A stretch of 64,000 nt of DNA, from the NCBI RefSeq assembly GCF_000179915.2, contig NC_014963.1, forward strand, positions 682,001 to 746,000. Direction: 5' to 3'. Position 1 is the stretch's first letter. Each line of letters starts with the position of its first letter. Position numbers and translations under genes: made by a program. The notes under the pieces are model-generated. The model was given only the letters and a program-made list of their open reading frames with translations. It did no database searches and had not been told where the DNA came from. Positions 43,495 through 52,343 of the stretch are shown here, piece after piece. The stretch is from Terriglobus saanensis SP1PR4. Lineage in GTDB: Bacteria; Acidobacteriota; Terriglobia; Terriglobales; Acidobacteriaceae.

Positions 43495-43649
43495 GCATCA
43501 CAAAAGCGGATTTCTCCGCTCCCGCTGCGCGTTCGGTCGAAATGACGGTGGTGGTGTGAGCCTGGTGAGGTCTCTCCGTCATCTCGACCGGAGCGACAGC
43601 TTTATCGTCGCGTAGCGGAGAGATCTGTTGTTATCGCCCGAGCGCGATC
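43495..43649 (-). repeat. Dispersed repeat, family B, copy 2
   Basis: This is the inverted partner of 36464-36616. The match is continuous from the GATCGCGCTC end to the GAGAAATCCGC end. The differences are mostly single substitutions plus a variable centre (43545-43570). The pair flanks about 7 kb that includes tRNA-Gly, ctpA, the SurA-like gene, the nuclease and the VWA gene. Confidence 0.8.
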
Positions 43650-43686
43650 GGATGTGCATTTGGCGCATAACCCATGATTTGAGGTC

Positions 43687-43758
43687 CTGGCAGATCTGGT
43701 TTGTGCGCTCTGCGCGACCCCACCCTTTCGCGAAACAGCCGCGAAAGAATGGGGCACG
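43687..43758 (-). repeat. Dispersed repeat, family A, copy 3
   Basis: This is the inverse of the copies at 10246 and 49758. It shows the same GCCCCATTCTTTCGCGGC arm, GCGAAAGGGTGGGG arm and the GCGCAGAGCGCACAAACC 3' half. Confidence 0.8.
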
Positions 43759-43790
43759 AAGCGGATCTGCTGTTGCTGCACTTGAGATGT

Positions 43791-45803
43791 TTAGCGCAGC
43801 ACCGTACTCGCCTCGGCCTCCGCAATCATCTTCTCCGCGTCATCCTGCAGCAGCAAGCGCTCACGCGCCTGCTTCATTGCGGTAGCACGCACGCGCTCAA
43901 CATACTGCGCATGGGTTCCGTAACGCTCTTCGATGGAAGGCCGAGGATCATGCTTCGTCTTGCGTTCTTCTGCCGTCGCCGCGAACGGGATGTACCCACC
44001 CGTCAGAGCGCAGAACTGTCCCTTGCGGAATCCACTCGTCACCACATTCCATCCCACGTAAGTGCCCAGGGGAGCATCGCGTAGAGCAGTATGCAGGCCG
44101 CCGATCTCGTTGCCATCTGCATCCAGAGTCGGCAGCACACCCTTCGCTACGCCGATGACAGGTTGCGGCCTCGTCTGCACTACTCCGGAGAGATCATTCG
44201 CGTGGAAGTCGGGGCCGAGCGCATAGATCAGGTTGGGATTGAGCACCGGCATGGGCTCGCCAGGGATATGCGGGAAGCTCGCCATCACCTTGCTTGCAGG
44301 CGCAAGCGTTCCCTCTGCGAGCGTTGGGTATACGCTCGCCGGCGGCAGCGTCCCATCGACCACCCATTGCTTGAGGGCCAGCAGTAGAGCACGTCGCGTC
44401 GGCCCTTCGGGATTCGGATTCGTCTCCAGCACGCAGTTATTTGCCTCGTGCTGATGCAGGTTAAATCCGCCACCACCGCCACCATGCGTCGTGCTGTTCA
44501 CGTAGTACCGCCGCACGTTGAGCGGCAGCGGGAGATCGCGGGTCGCGCTCGTTCCAACAAAAGCCATCGACGCCCGCAGAGAATAGAACTCGGCGGACCC
44601 AAGCAGTTCGACGATCTTTGGGCAGTTCTTCGCTGCCGTGCATCGATCCAGCAAGCCTTCTGCGGGATTGCCTCGCACCGGATCCGTTGCATGCGTCCAC
44701 CAGTTCACGCCATCGGTGCCCACGTCGTAGACCATGCTCGTTCCACCCGGCACACCGAAGCGCACGTTCTCGGGAGTCTGCCGCGCCGCGATGATCGGCA
44801 TCACGCCATCCCACACTCTGCGTCCCTGCTCGTCTTCGTTGAAGCCAAGGTTCACCATGGAGCGCAACGTATTCCCCGACTGCGAAACGCCCGTAGAGAT
44901 CGCGGAACGAACATGCCCGTACACAGGATTCAAAGTTCCTTCGCTGTCCTGCTTCTCATAGCGGAAGAAGGTATTCACATCCCGCATCGCGGCGAAGCCG
45001 ACGCCAAGCACCTGCGGGTCCTTCGCCGTGTAGCGCAGTTCATAGAGCAGGGAAGCGTCCGCTCCGTTCTTCAGGCAGATCTTCGTTGCATCGGCTTTGC
45101 CGGGGAAAGACGTTCGTTCGCAATCGCCCCATGCCCAATCGCTCTGAGGAATCTCGGCAACACCGCTCGTAGCGCCATCGGAATCCTCATACTGCTTCGT
45201 CACCAGGTGCGCATGACCTGTGTCCAGATCTGCGGGAACAGGAGGAACGCCGGAAGAAATATACGTTGCAGACTGCGCCAGGGCCAATGTCTTTTTGCCC
45301 TGGTGAAGATCGTAGAAGCGCGCCACGGCCGCTCCCGTGACCCCGCGCGCCACGGGCACCTTCACCGTCTCACCGGGGCCGCCGGAGATCGCCCGGCCGC
45401 CAAATGCGATATCGGCCTGCCATCCCGAGATCAGAAAATAGTCCCCATTGGCATACTCACGCGGCATTGCCGCTCCACCACGGTTCACCACGTCATAGAG
45501 CAGCACGGTCTTCGGCGCTGGATGCAGGGGCACATAGAGTGTGAAGGTCGCCGTGTACTCCAGCATGCCCCGGCTGTTCTTTTCGGCCAGATCAATGTCC
45601 GTGATGATGCGGTTATGCGGGTCGTGTGGGTCCAGTTCCCCGTACGCGAGGCCTTTCAGGACGCGATAATCCGCAGGCACATTGCGCCGGGCCTCGGAGC
45701 CATCCTTCTGCTCATCCATCACGATCCGCACCACTTTGGCCTCTGCCGTGGGGCACAAGCTCAAAAAAATCAGACCTTTCGATACAGCCCGTCCTGGGTA
45801 CAT
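43791..45803 (-). CDS. Large secreted alpha/beta hydrolase (Abhydrolase_10-like)
   Basis: This exported protein of about 670 residues starts at the ATG at 45803, chosen because GAGGGGG lies nine bases upstream; an ATG three codons earlier is too close to it. The signal is GLIFLSLCPTAEA. An N-terminal beta-rich part precedes the hydrolase core with nucleophile elbow GVSQSGNTLRSM (about residue 300), DVGTDGVNWWTHATDP and the C-terminal histidine region THGGGGGGFNLHQHEANN. The family is known as alpha/beta hydrolase domain-containing proteins of 600-700 residues. The substrate is unknown, perhaps an ester. It is divergent from aroC across 64 bp. Confidence 0.85.
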   Translation of the reverse strand: MYPGRAVSKGLIFLSLCPTAEAKVVRIVMDEQKDGSEARRNVPADYRVLKGLAYGELDPHDPHNRIITDIDLAEKNSRGMLEYTATFTLYVPLHPAPKTVLLYDVVNRGGAAMPREYANGDYFLISGWQADIAFGGRAISGGPGETVKVPVARGVTGAAVARFYDLHQGKKTLALAQSATYISSGVPPVPADLDTGHAHLVTKQYEDSDGATSGVAEIPQSDWAWGDCERTSFPGKADATKICLKNGADASLLYELRYTAKDPQVLGVGFAAMRDVNTFFRYEKQDSEGTLNPVYGHVRSAISTGVSQSGNTLRSMVNLGFNEDEQGRRVWDGVMPIIAARQTPENVRFGVPGGTSMVYDVGTDGVNWWTHATDPVRGNPAEGLLDRCTAAKNCPKIVELLGSAEFYSLRASMAFVGTSATRDLPLPLNVRRYYVNSTTHGGGGGGFNLHQHEANNCVLETNPNPEGPTRRALLLALKQWVVDGTLPPASVYPTLAEGTLAPASKVMASFPHIPGEPMPVLNPNLIYALGPDFHANDLSGVVQTRPQPVIGVAKGVLPTLDADGNEIGGLHTALRDAPLGTYVGWNVVTSGFRKGQFCALTGGYIPFAATAEERKTKHDPRPSIEERYGTHAQYVERVRATAMKQARERLLLQDDAEKMIAEAEASTVLR

Positions 45804-45867
45804 TCCCGCCATCCCCCTCGCACCTGCTCTCGCATTGTTACAATTTCTCTTTAGGTAAAGGATAAAA

Positions 45868-47049
45868 ATGCTTCGATTTTCTACAGCTGGTGAGAGCCAC
45901 GGTGAGGCGCTCATCGCCCTCCTCAGCGGTCTCCCCGCAGGTGTTCCCGTCGACCAGGAGTTTCTCTCGCACGAACTCTGGCGTCGCCAGCAGGGCTACG
46001 GACGTGGCGGGCGCATGCGCATCGAACGCGATGCAGCCCATATCCTCTCCGGCGTACGCCATGGCAAAACCATCGGTTCGCCTATTGCCATGCAGATCGC
46101 CAACCGCGACTGGAAGAACTGGGAAGAGATCCTGCCCGTCGAGACCGGCGATGCCGAAAAGCATAAGCCGGTGACCTCTCCTCGTCCCGGCCACGCCGAT
46201 CTTGCGGGCGCCCTGAAGTATGACTTTCCCGATGCACGCTACATCCTCGAACGCGCTTCGGCGCGTGAATCCTCTGCGCGCGTCGCTGGCGGAGCGCTCG
46301 CCAAGATGCTTCTCCGCGAACTCGGCGTCGAAGTCTTGTCGCACGTCATCCGCGTCGGTCAGGCAGAGCTTGACCGCCCCTATGTATGGCAGGATCTCGT
46401 TGATCTCTCGAAGAAAGAAACCATTCTTCTCAACTGCATCGATCCCGAGGCCGAGCAGCGCATGAAAGGTGAAGTCGATAAGGTCCTCCGTACCGGAGAC
46501 ACCGTCGGCGGCATCTTCGAGGTCGTCACGCACGGCCTGCCGCCGGGCATTGGCACGCACACCAACTGGGACGAGCGGCTCGACGGTCTGCTCGCACAAG
46601 CGGTCATGAGTCTCCAGGCCGTCAAGGCCGTGGAGATCGGACGCGGTGTCACCGCCGCCGAATCCATCGGCTCCGCTGTGCACGACGCGATCGCCTACGC
46701 CGAGACAGAAGATGCAGAGAAGCACACACGCTTCTCGCGCGAAAAGAACAACGCTGGCGGCATCGAAGGCGGCATCTCCAACGGAGAAGACGTCACCGTG
46801 CGCGGCTATCTCAAACCCATCTCCACCCTCCGCCGTCCGCTCGCCTCTGTCAGCTTTGCCACGCGCGAAGTCACCAAGGCAGCGTATGAGCGATCCGATG
46901 TCTGCGTCGTTCCCGCAGCAGGCGTAGCCGCGGAGGCGATGGTGGCCGTTGCGATTGCACGTCTTGTTTTAGAAAAATTTGGCGGCGACTCCCTGCGTGA
47001 GCTCAAGCGCAACTTCGATGGATACCGCGAACAGATCAGAAAGTTTTAG
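45868..47049 (+). CDS. aroC: Chorismate synthase
   Basis: This 393-residue enzyme makes chorismate from 5-enolpyruvylshikimate 3-phosphate with reduced FMN, the last shikimate step. The N-terminus MLRFSTAGESHGEAL carries the conserved histidine region. GYGRGGRMRIERDAAHILSG, TSPRPGHADLAGALKY, RASARESSARVAGGALAK and NAGGIEGGISNGEDV are family signatures in the right order. It is the first gene of aroC-def-fmt-rsmB; def starts two bases after its stop. aroB is also in this window (minus strand). Confidence 0.97.
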   Translation: MLRFSTAGESHGEALIALLSGLPAGVPVDQEFLSHELWRRQQGYGRGGRMRIERDAAHILSGVRHGKTIGSPIAMQIANRDWKNWEEILPVETGDAEKHKPVTSPRPGHADLAGALKYDFPDARYILERASARESSARVAGGALAKMLLRELGVEVLSHVIRVGQAELDRPYVWQDLVDLSKKETILLNCIDPEAEQRMKGEVDKVLRTGDTVGGIFEVVTHGLPPGIGTHTNWDERLDGLLAQAVMSLQAVKAVEIGRGVTAAESIGSAVHDAIAYAETEDAEKHTRFSREKNNAGGIEGGISNGEDVTVRGYLKPISTLRRPLASVSFATREVTKAAYERSDVCVVPAAGVAAEAMVAVAIARLVLEKFGGDSLRELKRNFDGYREQIRKF

Positions 47050-47051
47050 CC

Positions 47052-47561
47052 ATGCTTTACGAAATCATCAAATTTCCGGATCCCGTTCTCGAGAAAGTCG
47101 CCGAACCTGTCACGCTCTTCGACGACAGCCTCAAGAAGCTCGTCGACGATATGTTCGCCTCCATGTACGCCGCGGAGGGCATCGGCCTCGCTGCGCCACA
47201 GATCAACATCTCGCGCCGCATTACCATCATCGATCTCAGCTTTCAGAAGCGGCCGGAAGAGAAGATCGTTCTCATCAATCCCGAGGTCATCGCCGTCGAA
47301 GGCAAGCAGCACGAAGAAGAGGGCTGTCTCTCTCTTCCCGACATCCGCGAAAAGGTGACGCGCGCCGCATGGGTCAAAGTCCGCGCGCAGGACGCCACCG
47401 GCAAGCACTTTGAAGTGGAAGGCACTGAGCTTCTTGCGCGCGCCTTTCAACACGAGATCGACCACCTCAACGGCATCCTCTTTATCTCGAAGATCTCGCG
47501 GCTCAAACGTGACCTCGTCAGCCGGCGCATCCGCAAGATGATGAAGAACGGCGAGTGGTAA
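47052..47561 (+). CDS. def: Peptide deformylase
   Basis: This 169-residue metallo-amidase removes the formyl group from new proteins. All three motifs are present: GIGLAAPQ (about 44), EEGCLSLPD (about 91) and the zinc-binding FQHEIDHLNG (about 133). The length is normal. It is coupled with fmt, which starts one base after its stop, and the two have opposite roles in formyl-methionine use. Confidence 0.97.
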   Translation: MLYEIIKFPDPVLEKVAEPVTLFDDSLKKLVDDMFASMYAAEGIGLAAPQINISRRITIIDLSFQKRPEEKIVLINPEVIAVEGKQHEEEGCLSLPDIREKVTRAAWVKVRAQDATGKHFEVEGTELLARAFQHEIDHLNGILFISKISRLKRDLVSRRIRKMMKNGEW

Positions 47562-47562
47562 C

Positions 47563-48495
47563 GTGAAGCTCATCTTCTGCGGCACACCGCAATTCGCTGT
47601 CCCCACGCTGGAAGCGGTGCTTGCCGCCGGACACGAAGTAGCGCTCGTTCTTTCGCAGCCCGACCGCCCCGTAGGCCGCAGTGGTGAAGTCCAGCCGACT
47701 CCGATAAAACAAACCGCACTTGCGCACAACCTTCGCGTCGTGCAGCCGGAGAAGCTGAAGAGCAACGCCGAGCTGCGCGAACAGATCGAAGGCATCGCAC
47801 CGGACGCGATCCTCATCGTCGCCTACGGCCGCATCATTCCGCAGTGGATGCTCGATGTGCCTCGCTTCGGCAACATCAATCTGCACGGCTCACTGCTTCC
47901 ACGCTGGCGTGGAGCAGCGCCCATTCAGTGGGCTGTTGCTGCAGGCGATGAGAAGACCGGTGTCACGACCATGCGCATCGACGCGGGTCTCGACACCGGA
48001 GACATGCTCTTGAAGCGCGAAGTGCCTATTGGTCCGCACACTACCTCGCCGGAGCTCTTCACGGAGCTTGCCTCGATCGGTGCGATCCTCACGGTGCAGA
48101 CGCTGCAGTGCCTCGAAGCAGGCAACATCACACCGATAAAACAGAACGACGCAGAAGCTACGCTCGCGCCTATCCTCACGCGCGAAGATGGGCGCATCAA
48201 CTTCGCGCAGACTGCACAGACCATCTACAACCGCTTCCGTGGCTTCCAACCATGGCCCGGCGTGTTCACTTCGTTACGTGGCAAGAAGCTCATCCTTCAC
48301 GCCATGCGCCCGTCATCGCACCCAACACAGCATCCACCCGGCACTCTCTTCGTAGAAGAGACGCACCTTCTCGTAGCCTGCGCCAACCAGACCGCCATCT
48401 TTCTCGAGGAGCTCCAGCTCGAAGGCAAGCGCCGTATGCCCGCCGAAGAATTTCTTCGGGGTTTTCAGATTAAAGAGGGCGAACAACTCCAATGA
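47563..48495 (+). CDS. fmt: Methionyl-tRNA formyltransferase
   Basis: This 310-residue enzyme formylates initiator Met-tRNA using 10-formyltetrahydrofolate. It starts at a GTG at 47563. The N-terminal Rossmann-type domain reads KLIFCGTPQFAVPTLEAVL. The folate-binding catalytic motif is HGSLLPRWRGAAP (about 108-120) followed by DTGDMLLKREVPI. The C-terminal OB-like domain holds RFRGFQPWPGVFTSL. The stop overlaps the rsmB start (ATGA). Confidence 0.97.
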   Translation: MKLIFCGTPQFAVPTLEAVLAAGHEVALVLSQPDRPVGRSGEVQPTPIKQTALAHNLRVVQPEKLKSNAELREQIEGIAPDAILIVAYGRIIPQWMLDVPRFGNINLHGSLLPRWRGAAPIQWAVAAGDEKTGVTTMRIDAGLDTGDMLLKREVPIGPHTTSPELFTELASIGAILTVQTLQCLEAGNITPIKQNDAEATLAPILTREDGRINFAQTAQTIYNRFRGFQPWPGVFTSLRGKKLILHAMRPSSHPTQHPPGTLFVEETHLLVACANQTAIFLEELQLEGKRRMPAEEFLRGFQIKEGEQLQ

Positions 48496-49751
48496 CCGAA
48501 ACGCCCGCCAGAATCTCCGCAGCTCGCACCGCGGCCTTCACCATCCTCCACCGCGTCGCCTCTGGCAAAGGTCACTCTGACGATCTGCTACATACCATGG
48601 CAGTCAATGCGCTCTCCTCGGAAGATCGTAACCTCACTACCACGCTCGTTCTGGGTACGCTGCGTTGGCAGCTCGCCATCGACAGCATCCTTCGCCCGTA
48701 TCTGCAGCGTCCGTTTCAGGAGATGCCAGCGCCTGTCCTGCTTGCCCTGCGGCTCGGAACGTTCCAGCTCCTTCTCCTCGATCGCATCCCGGATCACGCA
48801 GCGCTGAACGAAAGCGTAGAGCTTGCTCGCGCCAACGGAGCACCGCATGCTGCCGGTATGGTCAATGCCGTTCTTCGTCGCGTGCAGCGCGAAGGCGACG
48901 CGCTCAAGAAGAACCTCGATCCGGAAGCCGCGCATCCCCAGTGGCTTCTCGATCGCTGGAAACACACCTACGGCAACCGCACCGCGCACTCGATCGCGGA
49001 AGCCGACCAGCACGAACCGAATATCCCTTCACTCTTCAACGCGCCCGAGAACGCGCAACAGATGGACGACGGTTCACGCTTAATTGCCGAACTCACAGCG
49101 GCTTCTTCGTCAGGACCGAAACGCATCCTCGATTGCTGCGCCGCTCCCGGCGGCAAGACCCTCGTCCTCGCGGCGCGCCATCCCGACGCAAAGATCGTTG
49201 CTGCAGACCTCAGCCCACGTCGTCTCTCGGCCATGCAGCGCCGCGTCGAACGCGCAGGCCTTCCCAATATCGAAACCGTCGTTGCTGATCTCACGGCACA
49301 GCAGCGCAGCGGGCCGTTCACGCAGCCCTTCCAGCTCATCCTCTGCGACGTTCCCTGCAGCGGTACGGGCACGCTGGCACGCAATCCGGAGATCCGACAC
49401 ACGATCCGTCCGGAAGAGTTCGCACGCCAGGCGGAACGCCAGCGCGCCATCCTCTCCACGGCGCTCTCGCTGCTCGCTCCCGGTGGTCGTCTGATCTACT
49501 CCACCTGCTCGCTGGAGCCGGAAGAGAACGAAGATGTCGTCCGCTCCGTCCTGGGTCAGCCGCAACACGCAGCGCTCAAGCAGTTGGATATCGCTCCGCT
49601 CTTCGCTCGTCTCGCGAAAGAAAACATTTTGTCGGCAGAGTCAGCCACAAATCTTCGCGACACGGCCCTCCGTGGCACCACGCTCCGCACCCTGCCTGGA
49701 ACCCACGCCACCGACGGCTTCTTTGCCGCCCTCATCGAACGCCCCGCGTAG
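48492..49751 (+). CDS. rsmB: 16S rRNA (cytosine-967-C5)-methyltransferase
   Basis: This 419-residue protein joins an N-terminal NusB-like RNA-binding domain (about 1-135, ARTAAFTILHRVASGKGHSD) to a SAM-dependent methyltransferase. SAM binding reads ILDCCAAPGGKTLVLAA (about 215). The two catalytic cysteines lie in CDVPCSGTGTLARNPEIR and IYSTCSLEPEENEDVV. It methylates C967 of 16S rRNA. It is the last gene of the operon, before a repeat-rich convergent spacer. Confidence 0.95.
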   Translation: MTETPARISAARTAAFTILHRVASGKGHSDDLLHTMAVNALSSEDRNLTTTLVLGTLRWQLAIDSILRPYLQRPFQEMPAPVLLALRLGTFQLLLLDRIPDHAALNESVELARANGAPHAAGMVNAVLRRVQREGDALKKNLDPEAAHPQWLLDRWKHTYGNRTAHSIAEADQHEPNIPSLFNAPENAQQMDDGSRLIAELTAASSSGPKRILDCCAAPGGKTLVLAARHPDAKIVAADLSPRRLSAMQRRVERAGLPNIETVVADLTAQQRSGPFTQPFQLILCDVPCSGTGTLARNPEIRHTIRPEEFARQAERQRAILSTALSLLAPGGRLIYSTCSLEPEENEDVVRSVLGQPQHAALKQLDIAPLFARLAKENILSAESATNLRDTALRGTTLRTLPGTHATDGFFAALIERPA

Positions 49752-49757
49752 CTTTTA

Positions 49758-49830
49758 TGTGCCCCATTCTTTCGCGGCTTTTGCGAAAGGGTGGGGTCGC
49801 GCAGAGCGCACAAACCTGATCTGTCGGGAA
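49758..49830 (+). repeat. Dispersed repeat, family A, copy 2
   Basis: This is nearly identical to 10246-10320, with the same two hairpin arms and 3' half, and begins seven bases after the rsmB stop. A family C element follows directly at about 49835-49870 (AGCAGATCCCTTCGCTACGC), as also seen in inverted order at 43418-43758. Confidence 0.8.
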
Positions 49831-49870
49831 GAAAAAGCAGATCCCTTCGCTACGCTACGGGATGACAAAG

Positions 49871-49926
49871 TATGGGGCGCTCACAAACAGGGTGCCCCAT
49901 ACATCGCGTTCTTTGCGATGTATGGG
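49871..49926. terminator. Mutually exclusive hairpins between convergent rsmB and PASTA genes
   Basis: TATGGGGC (49871-49878) can pair with GCCCCATA (49894-49901), and the overlapping CCCATACATCGC (49896-49907) can instead pair perfectly with GCGATGTATGGG (49915-49926). Both are stable stems and share bases, so only one can form at a time. They may act as a bidirectional stop. Confidence 0.4.
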
Positions 49927-49969
49927 CATGCGCAAAGCGCATCTTTCGCTCAAAGAGCGACCGCAAAGC

Positions 49970-50866
49970 CTAAAGCGAAGGAGCAGCCACCACAGCCGGA
50001 GCATTGTGTGCCCCATTCAAATAAGCCTTGATCGCATCCGCACCCGTCACACGCGCACCCGCCAGCGGAAGCTGCGAGGTCACCGTGCCGCCCGTCAGCA
50101 CCGGAGGAGCCGGAGCCACAGGAACCGCAACTGGAGCCATCTGCCCCACCACCTGCGCTGCCGTGACCGACGGAATCACCTCTGGCGCGACATACGGTGT
50201 AATCGCGACCAACCGCAGGCCCGCAGCCGACATCCGCGTCTGCGCCTCATGCCAGGTCAAACCTACAAGGTTCGGCATCACATACGCTTTGGTCGTCAGC
50301 GTCTCGCCGGAACTCAGCAGAAGGCTCACCTGCGGCTTGTCCACACCCTCGGCATTCGGCGGAGGTGTCTGCGCCAGCACCATCTCGCTCGATCCGGGAG
50401 CGGGGATATGCGCCAGGGCTCCAAGGTCCAGCAGGGCGTGGCGAACCGCCATGGCTGCGTCGCGTTCGGTCATCCCAACGGTGTCCGGAATCGAAACCTT
50501 CTGGCCGCCCATGCTCTCCGTCACGCGCACATGCCAGTCAGGACGAACCTTGCTGCCCGCGCTCGGCGACTGCGATAGAACGCGCCCGCTGGGCACAGTG
50601 GTGGAGTAGAACTTGTTTTCCAGTGTCAGGTTCAGCCGCGCCTTCGACGTCATCGCCGCGGCCTCTTCCAGCGTCAGGCCGCTCAGATTGGGGACTTCCA
50701 CTTCGGATCCGTGAATCGCAAGCCGCATGGTCAGCAGAGCAGAGACCAAGGCCACGGAGAGCATGGCCAGCACTGTCATGGCGATGTGGAAGTAGCGACG
50801 CGCCTGGAGCATGCGCCAGCTTGGCTTCTTGAGCGGTCCTCTCTTCCATCGCACACGCAGCGCCAC
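49970..50866 (-). CDS. Membrane-anchored PASTA-domain protein
   Basis: This 298-residue protein starts at a GTG at 50866. One membrane helix (about 27-49, IAMTVLAMLSVALVSALL) separates a basic cytosolic end from an external part with PASTA repeats: VEVPNLSGLTLEEAAAMTSK, VSIPDTVGMTERDAAMAVRH and YVMPNLVGLTWHEAQTRMSA (each about 65-70 residues). PASTA domains bind muropeptides or beta-lactams when attached to kinases; here no kinase domain is present. A Pro/Val/Ala-rich tail follows. It may sense or organise the cell wall. Confidence 0.9.
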   Translation of the reverse strand: MALRVRWKRGPLKKPSWRMLQARRYFHIAMTVLAMLSVALVSALLTMRLAIHGSEVEVPNLSGLTLEEAAAMTSKARLNLTLENKFYSTTVPSGRVLSQSPSAGSKVRPDWHVRVTESMGGQKVSIPDTVGMTERDAAMAVRHALLDLGALAHIPAPGSSEMVLAQTPPPNAEGVDKPQVSLLLSSGETLTTKAYVMPNLVGLTWHEAQTRMSAAGLRLVAITPYVAPEVIPSVTAAQVVGQMAPVAVPVAPAPPVLTGGTVTSQLPLAGARVTGADAIKAYLNGAHNAPAVVAAPSL

Positions 50867-50879
50867 GTCGTCTCCGTCC

Positions 50880-52316
50880 TTATCGCATGTTATCTGTTGC
50901 TGGTTCGGGATGGATCAGAAGCCGCGCCACCTCGGGGCAGCTGCGGCGGAAGCTGGCCTCCAACTCGGAGATCACCGTATGCACGCGTCCCATCTCCAGA
51001 TCGTCCGGCATGGTGCAGTGGCAGCTCATCTGCACGCGGTCACCGACCCGGATCGTCTTCACATTGTGTACGTCCAGTACCTCTTCAAAGGCCTCTGCGG
51101 CCTCGCAGAGAACGGCCTGCAGACGTTCATCGGAGACCGTCTCAGGCCGCTCAATTGTCGCCTCTTCGCTCTCGATGTGGGTGGCAATTGCCGCGATCTC
51201 CGGCACCTCGCTACACATCTCCGCCTCGATGCGCGTCACCAGATCGTGGGCCTCGCGTAGAGACATCGTCGCCGCCAGCTCAAGATGCTGTTCGACATGC
51301 AGACCGTCGTCATATTCCTGCACGCTCACATCGTGAATGGAAAGGTCATTGCGCTGCGCCACGGCCCGCACGCGGTCGAAGACGCTCTCCGCAACCGTCG
51401 CCACGGGCACTGTGCGAATCATCACATCGGAGTCCGGAAGCGACTTCTGCACCGCGCGGGTCGCGGCCTCGACGAGCTGCTCCGTCCGCTGGAAGGTCAT
51501 GTTGCGCGGCATCTCCACGGTGACGTCGGCAAAGTACTTCGCGCCCGAGCGTCGCATGCGCACGCGCTCCACGCCTAAAACGCCATCCACGCCCTCGATC
51601 GCTTTGGCCACGTCGCGCTGCAATCCCGGAGGCGTGCTGTCCAGCAAGGCATTCACCGTCTCTCGCGCCAGCTTCCAGCTCACGCGCAGAATGATGCAGC
51701 TCACCACCAGCGCCGCAAAGGGATCGGCAAACTCCAGCCAGCGCAGGTGCCAGTGCTGGCCGGCATAGGTTGCGCCCAGACCGGCGAGCACTGCGGCGCT
51801 CGACCAAATGTCCGTGCTGAAGTGCATGGCGTCCGCTTCCAGCGCCTGGGACTTGGACTCGCGTGCCACGCGGCCCAGCTGCCGGGAGCGCGTCCAGTCC
51901 ACGAGGATGGAAAGCAGCAGAACGATGACGGGCCAGATCGAAAACTTCAGTTCCAGTCGGTCGCCCATCATACGGCGAATGGCTTCGACGACGATCCAAA
52001 CGCACGAGGCCAGCATCAACACCGTTTCGATAAAGGCGGAGAGGCTCTCGACCTTGCCATGACCATAGGTGTGGTCTTCGTCGGCGGGCTTGTCCGAGAC
52101 GCGGACACTGAAGAGCGTGATCGCGGCCGCGATCAGGTCAATGCCCGAATGTGCCGCCTCGCTCAACATGCCGAGGGAGCCGGTCATGATGCCCGTGATG
52201 ATCTTGAGGACCGTAATGAACGCAGCACCGATGACGCTGCTCAGCGCCGCGCCCTGCTTGGCGGCGCTCTGCGCGGAGAGCGCGTTCGCTTCGTCGGTCT
52301 GGATCGGGTCGTTCAT
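50880..52316 (-). CDS. Cation diffusion facilitator with two C-terminal metal-binding-type domains
   Basis: This 478-residue metal/proton antiporter is longer than typical members (about 300). Six membrane helices span about 25-225, with metal-site residues in SEAAHSGIDLIA and DAMHFSTDIWSS. The sequence DEDHTYGHGKVESLSAF is a family signature. The first cytosolic dimerisation domain is at about 235-310. A second, related region runs from about 325 to 470 (VEQHLELAATMSLREAHDL, VQMSCHCTMPDDLEMGRVH), so the C-terminal domain appears duplicated. Zn, Co, Fe or Mn export is likely; the metal is not predictable. Confidence 0.92.
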   Translation of the reverse strand: MNDPIQTDEANALSAQSAAKQGAALSSVIGAAFITVLKIITGIMTGSLGMLSEAAHSGIDLIAAAITLFSVRVSDKPADEDHTYGHGKVESLSAFIETVLMLASCVWIVVEAIRRMMGDRLELKFSIWPVIVLLLSILVDWTRSRQLGRVARESKSQALEADAMHFSTDIWSSAAVLAGLGATYAGQHWHLRWLEFADPFAALVVSCIILRVSWKLARETVNALLDSTPPGLQRDVAKAIEGVDGVLGVERVRMRRSGAKYFADVTVEMPRNMTFQRTEQLVEAATRAVQKSLPDSDVMIRTVPVATVAESVFDRVRAVAQRNDLSIHDVSVQEYDDGLHVEQHLELAATMSLREAHDLVTRIEAEMCSEVPEIAAIATHIESEEATIERPETVSDERLQAVLCEAAEAFEEVLDVHNVKTIRVGDRVQMSCHCTMPDDLEMGRVHTVISELEASFRRSCPEVARLLIHPEPATDNMR

Positions 52317-52343
52317 CGCTTCCTCAGCCTACACGGTACAGCT

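Larger units (their letters stand above)
43439..43790. repeat. Composite repeat region (families C, B and A in series)
   Basis: This stretch without genes is almost entirely repeats: family C at about 43418-43455 (minus), family B copy 2 at 43495-43649 (minus) and family A at 43687-43758 (minus). A short hairpin CGCTCTTCGAGCG lies near 43468. All three elements have the same orientation here, which suggests accretion by repeated insertion at one site between the VWA gene and the large hydrolase gene. Confidence 0.75.

Noticed and set aside
36464-43649. Composite transposon bounded by inverted family B repeats
   Set aside because: No transposase lies between the copies, the content is ordinary chromosomal genes, and the elements themselves look like palindromic intergenic repeats.
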